The translations under genes were made by a program, and so were the position numbers. A stretch of DNA of 64,000 nt from the NCBI GenBank assembly GCA_963840545.1, contig CAWIZE010000010.1, positions 372,001-436,000 on the forward strand, given 5' to 3'. The number at the start of each line of letters is the position of its first letter. Positions within the stretch are counted from its first letter, which is position 1. Of the stretch, positions 43,443-51,608 are shown piece after piece. The stretch comes from JAKAWQ01 sp963840545 (GTDB lineage: Bacteria; Pseudomonadota; Alphaproteobacteria; Acetobacterales; Acetobacteraceae). The notes beneath the pieces were generated by a model. That model saw nothing but the letters and a program-made list of their open reading frames with translations. It made no database searches and had not been told where the DNA came from.

Positions 43443-44493
43443 CTACGCCCCGGTGGCCGCGTGGACGGCGGCAATCATCCGTGCCATGTCCCGGCCATCG
43501 TAGCGCTGATCACAGGGCAAGCTCAGAATGTCGCGAGAAAGGCGATGACTGTCCGCGAAGGCCGCCGGGACGACGCCCTTCAGGTCCCAATGAACCGGCG
43601 GGTAGATATTGTGCGAGAACAGCGTTTTCCTGAGGTGGTCGCGATCCCTGACCCGGATTGGAAAAGCGAGCGGCGTAACTGCCGAAGGGCGGTCAGGGAA
43701 AAGGGAAAGGTCAGAGAGGTCGAACAGACAGCACGTCAAAATTCTCCTGTCTGCGGCGGCGGATTAAGTCGTAGTCGAAGCAGTTGGCAAGTAGCGTTCG
43801 TGACAGCTCGCTCATACGAAAATTTCCAACGGGGGCGTGGGTCTCAGCGTCCTGGAATAGCCTGAACCAGTCGCGGCTGCCCCCGTGAATGTCGAACTCT
43901 CGTCTGAGAGCGGTGGCGCTGAATGCCTTCAGCCACCAATTGGCTGGAGGAGGCACCAGAGCAGTATCGGAGACATCAAGCGGTCGATTGAGAAGGAGGA
44001 CCCCGCCATCCGGGACTCCAAGGAATTTTCGCGGGCTGAAGATTGCAAAGTCACCTTGTCGGCCGGCGTCATCGCTGAGCAATGCCTGGGTTGCGTCCTC
44101 GATCACCACGGCGCCGTGCGCCCTTGCCAGATCGACGCACCTGGCGCTGATGGGGAATCCGAAATAATGGATCATCACCACTGCGTCCCCGGGCGTGACT
44201 TCGTCGAGCCACGAAAGGCATTGCAGTTCCAGGTCGTAGCCGATCGGGTAGAAGCGCGTGGCGCCTCCGCCATGCCGTGCGGCGAGCGGCAATGCGATGC
44301 ATGAATAGGACGGGAGCCAAACCTGCGGCGGCGCAAGACAACGGATCAGGAGGGCCAGTGCCGACGTTCCGTTGACAAGAAACAGGTTGTCCGCATCAAG
44401 GAAACGTGGCCGGCTACGGTCGGCGTGAACGATGGTCGTGCCCAACCCGAAAACGCCCCCGATAGGCCTTGTGCGCGGTCCGTCATTGGCCAT
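43443..44493 (-). pseudogene. DegT-family sugar aminotransferase, frameshifted
   Basis: From the ATG at 44491-44493 the frame reads RFLDADNLFLVNGTSALALL, VWLPSYSCIALPLAARHGG, VVIEDATQALLSDDAG (PLP-phosphate and Asp) and DFAIFSPRKFLGVPDGGVL, where the Lys of SPRK is the PLP lysine. The frame stops near 43711; the sense continues in the next frame with PLAFPIRVRDRDHLRKTLFS and IYPPVHWDL, ending at 43443. The break lies between about 43711 and 43740 and needs one extra base. The intact enzyme (about 350 residues) would transaminate a keto-sugar nucleotide. The C-terminal frame could still be made separately. Confidence 0.75.
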
Positions 44494-44665
44494 CACGGTC
44501 GTTGCCTGACTTTCTGAGTGGGGTCCCGCGCCGTGCCGCCGAGCGGCCGTTCGACGGCATCCCAGTACGGCACACGCCGACACGAACCGGTACGGAAGCA
44601 GCGTCCCGTGCGACTATGGCGACTTTGGGGCCCTCGCCTCGCGGAGCTTCGCAGGGCCCACGCGG

Positions 44666-45773
44666 TCAGTTCGAGCGGCGGATCGCTGCGGCAACCAGGG
44701 CGACGACGCGCGCGATCTGGTCTTCTCTCAGGTCAGGCGCCATGGGCAGGCCGAGGAGTGCCGGCGCCACCTCATCGGTCGTGTCGAGCCGCTCGCGCGG
44801 GACGGTCGCGAAATAGCTCTGGCGGTGCAGGCCGCCGCCATACCAGAGCCGCCAACCCACACGGCCTCGCTGAAGCTCCTCCTGGGCGCGCACCGCTTCC
44901 GCGCCGCTTCGGCATTGCAAGAGGGCGTAGCTGAACCCGATGTCGGGCGCTGCGAAGGAACGGTCGCCAAGCCCGGCATCCGCCATCGCCTGCCGATAGC
45001 GTTCGGCCACGCCGAGGAATTCCGCGCGCCTCCCTGCCCAGTCATCTAGGCCGGCAAGGCCGACCGCGGCGTGGTACTCGCTCATCTTGCCGTTGGTGCT
45101 GGGCGTGCGCAAATCCCGGCTGTCGAAGAAGCCGAAGTTCAGCACCTGCGCGACGCGTAGCACACGGTCGGGGTCCGCCCACACCACGGCGCCACCCTCG
45201 CCGGTTCCGTAGCCCTTGGTGGCGTGCAGACTGAGGGCAACCGGGATCGCGCCGAAAAAATGTCCCGGCGGCGCACGCCCCGCATCGAACATGGCGGCCC
45301 CGTCGATGACCACGGGAATCCCCGTCCGATCACGAAACTCCCGCCACGGACGCTGCGGAACCGGCCGACCGAACGGCGCCACCGGAATCACGACCCCGAC
45401 CTCCGCCAGAGCGGGGTGCCCGGCAAGGCGGTCAGGGTCGAGCATCCAGGTCTCGGCGTCGATGTCGGCGAGATAGGGCTGGTAGCCGCAATGCTCCGCG
45501 GCAACGGCGGTTGCCACGAAGGTGAAGGCCGGCATGAGCGCAAGCGGCCGCCCGCGCGTGGCCCGGCCGGCAGAGGCGAGAATGGCGCCCGTCAGCGCCG
45601 CGGTACCGGAACCTGCCGACGCGACGCATCCGGCCGGCACCGCCAGATGCTCGGCCAGCCGCCGCTCGAAGATCGCACACGAGCGGGCCGTAATTCGTGT
45701 AGATCCGGGCCGCGTCGATGCGACGCAGATAGGGGATGAGGCGATCCGCCGTGGGCAGAAGCGGGCGCAGCAC
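44666..45773 (-). pseudogene. DegT/DnrJ/EryC1 aminotransferase, frameshifted near its N-terminus
   Basis: The body reads LAVPAGCVASAGSGTAALTG, ALMPAFTFVATAVAAEHCGY, VVIDGAAMFDAG and FGAIPVALSLHATKGYGTGE; the Lys of HATKG is the PLP lysine. It ends with DEVAPALLGLPMAPDLREDQ. Its expected N-terminus (VLRPLLPTADRLIPYL then RRIDAARIYTNYGPLVCD) lies in the frame of the preceding methyltransferase. The switch is at 45671, where GAT-C-TTC should read GAT-TTC. The protein makes amino sugars for surface glycans. Because the N-terminus is in the methyltransferase frame with no stop between, the original may have been a methyltransferase-aminotransferase fusion. Confidence 0.75.
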
Positions 45774-46493
45774 CGGTACCGGTGCATCCCCCTCCCCTTG
45801 CCGGGATGCGGGCGGCAGCAGGCCGGGCTGCGTGGCCGCCGCCCGCCCTTGCGGCGCGTCACGGTACGCAACGGCGATGTACTCGGAAAGGCCGTAGTCG
45901 GCGCGTATGCGCACCCGAGGTCCGGCCAGGCGGTGCAGCAGGCGGGCGGCATCGTCCATCGGCAGGTAGAAGAGATCCCCGCCCTCCCGGGGCACGATCT
46001 CCGACATCACGTTGAACGCCAGCCCGCGGCGCACGTGCGGCCATAGCCGCTCGATCGCCAAGACGATGAAGGACCACATTGCCCCGTGGCCCAGCCCGTG
46101 CCGCAGCGTAAAGAGATCGCTCGCCACCAGATAGTCGCATGCGATCGCATCAAGAGCGGCGCCGGGCGCGTTGATGTCGATCTTCACGAAGGTCGCGTCG
46201 GGAAATCTGGCACGCGCGACGGCAAGAGCGTGCGCCGATCGGTCGGCGCCGACATAGGTGATGTTTCGCACCCCGCAGTGACGGATATGGGCGAGAAGGT
46301 TACCGGTTCCGCAGCCAAAATCGCAGAGTACAACTGGAGATTCCATACGCCGATCGATCACGTCGAGCATGGCGTCGAAGCGGGCCCGCCGGTCAACTTC
46401 GCTCGACCCCGACGCACGACCGAGCGCTACGCTCTGCTCGATCAGGTCGCGGCCGTTCTCCTCCAAAAGCATTTCGTCGCGCCTGAGGGACAT
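45432..46493 (-). CDS. SAM methyltransferase, running into the aminotransferase gene
   Basis: Residues 1-215 are a class I methyltransferase (VVLCDFGCGTGNLLAHIRHC, then NITYVGADRSAHALAVARAR and SEIVPREGGDLFYLPMDD), as found in sugar-modification clusters. A Pro/Ala/Gln linker then leads without a stop into the first 30 residues of the DegT aminotransferase. After the extra base at 45671 the frame is nonsense and ends at 45432, so the last 80 residues are not biological. The true gene either stops in the linker region in an ancestor or is a fusion with the downstream enzyme. The start MSLRRDEMLLEENGRDLIEQ matches relatives. Confidence 0.7.
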   Translation of the reverse strand: MSLRRDEMLLEENGRDLIEQSVALGRASGSSEVDRRARFDAMLDVIDRRMESPVVLCDFGCGTGNLLAHIRHCGVRNITYVGADRSAHALAVARARFPDATFVKIDINAPGAALDAIACDYLVASDLFTLRHGLGHGAMWSFIVLAIERLWPHVRRGLAFNVMSEIVPREGGDLFYLPMDDAARLLHRLAGPRVRIRADYGLSEYIAVAYRDAPQGRAAATQPGLLPPASRQGEGDAPVPVLRPLLPTADRLIPYLRRIDAARIYTNYGPLVCDLRAAAGRASGGAGRMRRVGRFRYRGADGRHSRLCRPGHARAAACAHAGLHLRGNRRCRGALRLPALSRRHRRRDLDARP

Positions 46494-46501
46494 CGCATGA
46501 C

Positions 46502-47018
46502 ATCATCGTGACGCACGACACCGTGTGCAAGAGCCTTTATCGCTTCGGCTCCCATCCTTCAGAATGTTGGATGTGACGATGTGCACTATGTAAATATAAA
46601 ACGTACAAGGCGTGCGGCGAGACGCGTTGACTCGGAAACACAGGAGAGCGATTCCCCAGAATTCTCGCTCAAAGGCTTGTATACCGATTTGAAACGATAG
46701 TTTCATTCTCTCCGTATCGGACAGTCGTACTTTCATCACATGGTGAACATATGATACACAAACTCTCTTGCAATTCATGGCGTGGCAGGAAACCGTCCGC
46801 GGCAATCCGTGCTCCCGCAGGAGGGAATGCGCGCCGTTTCTGCGAACCAGCGGCACAGGGAGAGTTAGGCCGGAAGTACGCCATCTGCGATTGAAGAGCG
46901 CCGGGGGCCGATCGCGCCTTCGGGCCGAGTCGCGACCCGTCACCATTGCCTCCGCCCGGTCTCTCGGGCACCCTCCCCTTTCGTGCCCGCCCAAGGGCGG
47001 AGGGGGAAACAGCCGGCC
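46502..47018. other. 517-bp gap, partly A/T-rich, no clear gene
   Basis: The part from about 46500 to 46790 is strikingly A/T-rich for this genome (atgtaaatataaaacgta and similar). It contains a perfect inverted repeat TGAAAC-gata-GTTTCA at 46690-46705. It may hold the promoters of the plus-strand amidohydrolase genes or be a remnant of transferred DNA. From 46790 to 47018 the sequence returns to high GC with no supported reading frame. Confidence 0.5.
46690..46705. promoter_or_regulatory. Inverted repeat TGAAAC-N4-GTTTCA
   Basis: Six-base arms separated by gata form a perfect palindrome in the A/T-rich gap upstream of the amidohydrolase genes. The shape suits a dimeric repressor site. No regulator gene is adjacent, so the partner is unknown. 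Confidence 0.3.
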
Positions 47019-48200
47019 ATGAGCGCGCCGGGGCCAGACGCGGACGATATGAGCGAGGCCGAACCGGGCGCCGCGGCGCTGCCGGTGCTGCGAGCGCTGC
47101 CGGTGCTGCGAGCACTGCCGGCGTTGCGAGCATTGGGGCCGATCGATTGCGACATCCACCTGCCGGCGCCGGCGATGGCCGAGCTGCTGCCCTACCTCGA
47201 CGATCACTGGCGCGAGGTCATGGTCTCGCGCGGCATCGATGGGCTCGGGCTCTCGAGCTATCCGCCGGGCGCGATCCTCTCGGCGCGGCCGGACTGGCGT
47301 GGGCCGGACGGCAGGCCCGGGGGGGATCTGGAGATGCTGCGGCGCGAGGCGCTGGCGCCCTGGAACACGCGGTTCGCGATCTGCCACTGCCTCCACGGCG
47401 CGGCGGCGATGTTCAGCGAGGATATGGGGGCCGCGCTGGCGCGGGCGGTGAACGACTGGGTCGCAGCGGAATGGCTCGACCGCGAACCGCGGCTCCGCGC
47501 CTCGATCCTCGTCTGCCCGCGCAGCCCCGAGCTCGCGGCCGCCGAGATCGAGCGGCGCGCGGCCGACCCCCGCTTCGTCGCGGTGCTGCTGCTGGCCGGC
47601 GGCGAGGCGCCGCTCGGGCGGCGGGGGCACTGGCCGATCTACGCGGCGGCCGAGCGGCTCGGCCTGCCGATCGGCATCCACGCCGGCAGCGCCTGTCACC
47701 ACCCGATCACCAGCGTCGGATGGCCGAGCTACCTGGTCGAGGATTACGTCGACCAGGCGACGATCTTCCAGCACCAGCTGCTCAGCCTGATCGGCGAGGG
47801 CGTCTTCACCAAGTTCCCGGAGCTCAAGGTGGTGCTGATCGAATCGGGCTTCACCTGGCTGCCCGCCTTCGTCTGGCGCGCGGGCAAGGAGTGGCGCGCG
47901 CTGCGCTCGGAGGTGCCGTGGGTCGATCGCTCGCCGGCGGAGATCGTGCGCGAGCATGTGCGGGTGACGCTGCAGCCCGCCGACGCGCCGCCCGGGCCGG
48001 GCGATCTCGCGCGGGTGATGGACCAGCTCGGCGCCGAGCGCCTGCTCCTCTTCTCGACCGATTTTCCCCATTGGCAGTGGGACGGCGAAGCGGTGCTGCC
48101 GGTGGGCCTGCCGGTGGGCCTCCTCGAACGCATCGCCGTCGAGAACCCGCTCGAGACTTTTCCGAGGCTCAAGATTCCGATCGAGGCGATATCGCGATGA
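47019..48200 (+). CDS. Amidohydrolase family 2 TIM-barrel protein
   Basis: A 393-residue metal-dependent hydrolase or decarboxylase of the Amidohydro_2 family (related to ACMSD and 4-oxalomesaconate hydratase). The metal site starts with IDCDIHLPAP (a D-x-D-x-H form instead of H-x-H), then GLPIGIHAGS (His), VVLIESGFTWLP (Glu/barrel strand) and LLLFSTDFPHWQWDG (final Asp and His). An LPVLRAL repeat coded by an 18-bp array precedes the barrel. ATG at 47019 has GGAGGGGG upstream with long spacing; ATG at 47049 is an alternative. It is 13 bp upstream of a paralogue, in one operon. Confidence 0.85.
   Translation: MSAPGPDADDMSEAEPGAAALPVLRALPVLRALPALRALGPIDCDIHLPAPAMAELLPYLDDHWREVMVSRGIDGLGLSSYPPGAILSARPDWRGPDGRPGGDLEMLRREALAPWNTRFAICHCLHGAAAMFSEDMGAALARAVNDWVAAEWLDREPRLRASILVCPRSPELAAAEIERRAADPRFVAVLLLAGGEAPLGRRGHWPIYAAAERLGLPIGIHAGSACHHPITSVGWPSYLVEDYVDQATIFQHQLLSLIGEGVFTKFPELKVVLIESGFTWLPAFVWRAGKEWRALRSEVPWVDRSPAEIVREHVRVTLQPADAPPGPGDLARVMDQLGAERLLLFSTDFPHWQWDGEAVLPVGLPVGLLERIAVENPLETFPRLKIPIEAISR
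47078..47131 (+). repeat. 18-bp coding tandem repeat, three copies
   Basis: Units of gctgccggtgctgcgagc occur at 47078-47095 and 47096-47113, with an imperfect third at 47114-47131. They encode the LPVLRA repeat in the N-terminal extension of the first amidohydrolase. Confidence 0.9.
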
Positions 48201-48213
48201 AAGAAGGGGCGCG

Positions 48214-49347
48214 ATGAGCGAACAGCTGCTGGAACGCACGCCCGAGAACACGCGGCAGAACGAGACGCGGCTCGGCATCGTCGATTGCGACATCCATCCG
48301 ATGCTGCGCTCGGAGAAGGCGCTGCTGCCCTATCTCTCGCCGCGCTGGCGCGAGGAGCTCGCGACGAGCGGGCTCCGCACGCGGAACCCGTTCGTTGCGA
48401 GCTATGCGGTGCCGAAGGCGACGCCGGCGCTCTCGCGCCGCGATACCTGGCCGCCGGCGGGCGGGCCGCCCGGCTCGGACCTCGCCTTCATGCGCGCCCA
48501 GCACCTCGATCCTTACGGGATCGAGACGGGCATCCTCCAGGTGCTGATCCCGAGCGGGAAGGACCAGCGCAATCCGGGTTTCGGCGCCGCCCTCTGTGCT
48601 GCGCTCAACGAGTGGCAGGTGGCGGAATGGACGGCGCCCGAGCCGCGCCTGAAGGCCTCGATCATCATCCCGGCCGAGGACGCGGAGGCGTCGGTGGCCG
48701 AGATCGCGCGCTGCGCCGGGCGCCGCGACTTCGTCTCGATCTTCATCTCGACGCGCACGACGGAGCCGCTCGGGCGCCGGCGCTACTGGCCGATCTTCGC
48801 CGCGGCCGTCCGCCACGGCCTGCCGCTCGGCATCCATACCGGCGGCAGCAACGGGATCGCGAAGACCCCGGCGGGCTGGCCCTCGTTTTATTTCGAGGAT
48901 CATTTCGCCGATGCGCTGGCGATGCAGCCGCTGCTCGCGAGCCTGGTGCTCGAGGGCGTGTTCGAGGCATTCCCGGAGCTTCGGGTGGTGATGATCGAGG
49001 GCGGGTTCGGCTGGGCGCCGGCGCTCGGCTGGCGGCTCGATCAGCACTGGGCGCGCATGCGCAGCGAAGTGCCGCACGTGAAGCACCCGCCCTCGCACTA
49101 TATCCGCCGCCAGGTGTGGTTCGCGACCCAGCCGGTCGAGGAGCCGGCGGAGCGGGGCGATCTCCGCGCGTTGATCGACTGGATCGGCTGGGACCGGATG
49201 GTTTTCGCCTCCGACTATCCGCACTGGGACATGGACGACGCGCGGCTCGCGTTCAAAATCGCGCTTGGCGAGGCGGAGACGCGGGCGGTGTTTCGCGACA
49301 ATGCATATGCAGCTTACGGGGCGCGCGCCGCCTGCGGGCTCGCATGA
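48214..49347 (+). CDS. Amidohydrolase family 2 protein (paralogue)
   Basis: A 377-residue relative of the preceding protein, aligning along its whole length. The motifs are IVDCDIHPMLRSEKALLPYL (D-x-D-x-H), GLPLGIHTGGSNG, VVMIEGGFGWAPAL and WDRMVFASDYPHWDMDD. These would bind one catalytic divalent metal ion. Two neighbouring paralogues suggest two related substrates or a heteromer. The shared trait of a WR...W segment (DQHWARMRSEVPHVKHPPSH) is common in aromatic-acid decarboxylase-like members. It overlaps the Rieske gene by ATGA, so translation is coupled. The substrate is unknown. Confidence 0.87.
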   Translation: MSEQLLERTPENTRQNETRLGIVDCDIHPMLRSEKALLPYLSPRWREELATSGLRTRNPFVASYAVPKATPALSRRDTWPPAGGPPGSDLAFMRAQHLDPYGIETGILQVLIPSGKDQRNPGFGAALCAALNEWQVAEWTAPEPRLKASIIIPAEDAEASVAEIARCAGRRDFVSIFISTRTTEPLGRRRYWPIFAAAVRHGLPLGIHTGGSNGIAKTPAGWPSFYFEDHFADALAMQPLLASLVLEGVFEAFPELRVVMIEGGFGWAPALGWRLDQHWARMRSEVPHVKHPPSHYIRRQVWFATQPVEEPAERGDLRALIDWIGWDRMVFASDYPHWDMDDARLAFKIALGEAETRAVFRDNAYAAYGARAACGLA

Positions 49348-49772
49348 CGGCGCCCGCGACGGCGCGTCACGTGGTCGCCCGGTTGGGCGAGATTCCGCCG
49401 GGCGGGCGCAAGCTCGTCGCGGTCGGGGGGCGGTCGATCGGCGTCTTCAATGTCGGGGGCGAATTCTTCGCCCTGCTCAACCGCTGCCCGCACCAGGGCG
49501 GCAGCCTCTGCCTCGGCGCGCGCGTCGGGCTGGTGCTCTCCGAGGAGCCGGGCGTCTATCGCTACACCAGGCCGGGCGAGATGCTGCGCTGCCCCTGGCA
49601 CGGCTGGGAGTTCGACATCCGCACCGGGCAATCCTGGTGCGACCCGCGGCGGACGCGCGTGCGCACCTACCCGGTCTCGGTCGAGCCCGGGGCGGCGCTG
49701 GTCAAGGGGCCGTACCAGGCCGAGACGTTTCCGGTGACGATCGAGGCCGAGTACCTCGTGCTCGAGATCTAG
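49344..49772 (+). CDS. Rieske [2Fe-2S] ferredoxin
   Basis: A 142-residue Rieske-type protein. Cluster ligands are CPHQGG (about residues 47-49) and CPWHGW (about 83-86), the C-x-H ... C-x2-H pattern. The spacing and lack of disulfide cysteines indicate a soluble, low-potential ferredoxin of the ring-hydroxylating oxygenase type, not a bc1 subunit. It lacks the catalytic mononuclear iron domain, so it would pass electrons to a partner oxygenase. Translation is coupled to the upstream amidohydrolase through ATGA. The partner is not obvious; the nearby flavin-dependent oxidoreductase at 51605 is on the other strand. Confidence 0.88.
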   Translation: MTAPATARHVVARLGEIPPGGRKLVAVGGRSIGVFNVGGEFFALLNRCPHQGGSLCLGARVGLVLSEEPGVYRYTRPGEMLRCPWHGWEFDIRTGQSWCDPRRTRVRTYPVSVEPGAALVKGPYQAETFPVTIEAEYLVLEI

Positions 49773-49796
49773 CTCCTCGAGCTCTGACGGGACGGC

Positions 49797-50714
49797 TCAG
49801 GAGGCGGCGCCCGCCGCCGCGCTTCCCTGGCGGTCGAGCGCGGAGAATTCCGCGTCGGTGAGCCGGATCGCCGCGGCGGCGACATTCTCCTCGAGATGGG
49901 CGCGCTTCCCGGTGCCGGGGATCGGCAGCATCACCGGGCTCCGTCGCAGCACCCAGGCGAGCGCGATGGTGGCCGGGCGGACGCCGTGCCGGCGGGCCGC
50001 CTCCTCCAGCACCGAGCCGGAGCGCGCCAAGTCACCGGCGGCGAGCGGGAAAAAGGGGATGAAGCCGATATTGTGGCGGGCGCAGTGCTCGAGCACCGCC
50101 TCGTGGGTGCGATCGACGAGGTTGTAATGGTTCTGCACCGTGGCCACCGGGAAGAATTTCTGCGCGGCCTCGATCTCGGCGATGCTCACCTCGCTCAGGC
50201 CGGCGTCGCGGATCAGGCCCTCGGCGCGCATGGCGCGGATCGCGTCGAACTGCTCGTCGCGCGGCACGCGCGGGTCGATCCGGTGGAGCTGCCAGAGGTC
50301 GATGCGCTCGACCCCGAGCCGGCGGAGGCTCATCTGCACCTCCTGGCGCAGGTACTCCGGCCGGCCGAGCGGGACCCATTGCCCGGGCCCGGGACGGACA
50401 AGGCCGCCCTTGGTCGCGATCACCATGCCGCCATTGGGGCCGCCATTGGGGCCGCCAAAGGCGCCGCGATAGGGGTGGAGCGCCTCGCGGATCAGCATTT
50501 CGCTGACATAGGGCCCGTAGCTGTCGGCCGTGTCGATGAAGTTCACGCCGAGCTCCGGGAGGGCGCGGAGCGTGGCCAGCGCCGCGGTGCGGTCCTCGGG
50601 CTCGCCCCAGATTCCGGGGCCGGTGATGCGCATCGCCCCGAATCCGAGGCGGTTGACCTTGGTCTCGCCGGCGATGGCGAATTGGCCGGAAGCGGCGGCG
50701 TTCAGCCCGGGCAT
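49797..50714 (-). CDS. Aldo/keto reductase
   Basis: A 305-residue NADPH-dependent (beta/alpha)8 reductase of carbonyl compounds. The catalytic tetrad is visible: Asp and Tyr in NFIDTADSYGPYVSE, Lys in MVIATKGGLVRPG, and His in IDLWQLHRIDP. The cofactor region near the end includes LPIPGTGKRAHLEENVAAA. A small repeat (GPNGGPNGG, from a 12-bp DNA repeat at 50428-50451) sits in a loop before the Lys strand. The ATG at 50712-50714 has a GGAGAAC-type site. It converges on the Rieske gene and is divergent from petA. Confidence 0.9.
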   Translation of the reverse strand: MPGLNAAASGQFAIAGETKVNRLGFGAMRITGPGIWGEPEDRTAALATLRALPELGVNFIDTADSYGPYVSEMLIREALHPYRGAFGGPNGGPNGGMVIATKGGLVRPGPGQWVPLGRPEYLRQEVQMSLRRLGVERIDLWQLHRIDPRVPRDEQFDAIRAMRAEGLIRDAGLSEVSIAEIEAAQKFFPVATVQNHYNLVDRTHEAVLEHCARHNIGFIPFFPLAAGDLARSGSVLEEAARRHGVRPATIALAWVLRRSPVMLPIPGTGKRAHLEENVAAAAIRLTDAEFSALDRQGSAAAGAAS

Positions 50715-50830
50715 CGCTGTTCTCCTCTTTGCTCGCAGGACAAATGGCTGCCGAGTCCACCCTGCACATAGGCCGGACGGGCGGGATGGAAAGGCTTGAA
50801 ATCGCGATCGCGGGGGGGATCTCCTGCGTC

Positions 50831-50875
50831 GGCGCTCGGGCAATGGGCGCTCGGGGGATGGGCGCTCGGGGGATG
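50831..50875. repeat. 15-bp tandem repeat, three copies, noncoding
   Basis: Units ggcgctcggg(ca/gg)atg occur at 50831-50845, 50846-50860 and 50861-50875, in the 231-bp gap between the divergent aldo/keto reductase and petA genes. The array lies about 70 bases upstream of petA and could affect its promoter. Confidence 0.85.
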
Positions 50876-50945
50876 GCGCGATCCGCGCCCCGGCGCTAGA
50901 TAACGGGCAACGGGCCGCTGGGCCCGAACGCGGAAGGAAACAGCG

Positions 50946-51608
50946 ATGCCAGCATCGGAGGCAACGGCGAACGGCGCGGGGAGCGATGCGGCGGAAGGCA
51001 CGAAGCGGCGCGATTTTCTCACGCTCGTCACCCTCGCCACTGCCGCCGTCGGCGTCGCCGCCGTCGCCTGGCCCTTCATCGATTCGATGGACCCGGCGGC
51101 CGACACGATCGCGGCCGGCTCGCCGATCGATGTCGACCTCAGCCACATCCAGCCCGGCCAGCAGGTCGTCGTGCTGTGGCGCGAGAAGCCGATCCTGATC
51201 GTCAATCGCACGCCGGCGGCGCTCACGGCGCTGCAGGACAAGGCGATGATCGACCGGCTCAGCGATCCCAATTCGAAGGTCGATCAGCAGCCGCCCTATG
51301 CCGAGAACTGGCATCGCTCGGTCAAGCCGGAATATGCGATCCTGGTCGGGATCTGCACCCATCTCGGCTGCCTCCCGGGCTATTGGCCCAACCCGAGCAG
51401 CGCGACCCCGGTCGCGGACTGGCCGGGTGGCTATCTCTGCCCCTGCCACGGCTCGAAATACGATCTTGCCGGGCGGGTGTGGAAATTCGTGCCCGCGCCC
51501 TACAACCTTCCGGTGCCGCCCTACAACTTCCTCAACGACGCGACGGTGCGGATCGGCGAGAACCCGCCGAACCAGCTCTGGTCGCTCAACGACGTCGTCC
51601 AGATCTAA
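50946..51608 (+). CDS. petA: Ubiquinol-cytochrome c reductase Rieske subunit (orphan)
   Basis: A 220-residue bc1-complex iron-sulfur protein. The N-terminus has a twin-arginine anchor (KRRDFLTLVTLATAAVGVAA) that stays as the membrane helix. The cluster domain has both expected boxes, CTHLGC (about residue 137) and CPCHGS (about 165), including the disulfide cysteines, and ends with the VPAPYNLPVPPYNF loop. It would transfer electrons from ubiquinol to cytochrome c1. The usual partners petB and petC are absent here: the next gene converges and overlaps the stop by 4 bases. This is thus an isolated or second petA. Confidence 0.93.
   Translation: MPASEATANGAGSDAAEGTKRRDFLTLVTLATAAVGVAAVAWPFIDSMDPAADTIAAGSPIDVDLSHIQPGQQVVVLWREKPILIVNRTPAALTALQDKAMIDRLSDPNSKVDQQPPYAENWHRSVKPEYAILVGICTHLGCLPGYWPNPSSATPVADWPGGYLCPCHGSKYDLAGRVWKFVPAPYNLPVPPYNFLNDATVRIGENPPNQLWSLNDVVQI

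Noticed and set aside
43711..43740. Possible programmed +1 frameshift (CTC TGA C) in the aminotransferase, resembling the RF2 (prfB) site
   Set aside because: There is no Shine-Dalgarno-like element at the required 3-base distance, and other frame breaks in the window do not share the CTC-TGA context. Indel or sequence error is simpler.
46768..47022. An 84-codon open frame in the gap before the amidohydrolase
   Set aside because: There is no ribosome-binding site, the composition is Arg/Pro/Ser-rich, and it overlaps the leader of the real gene.
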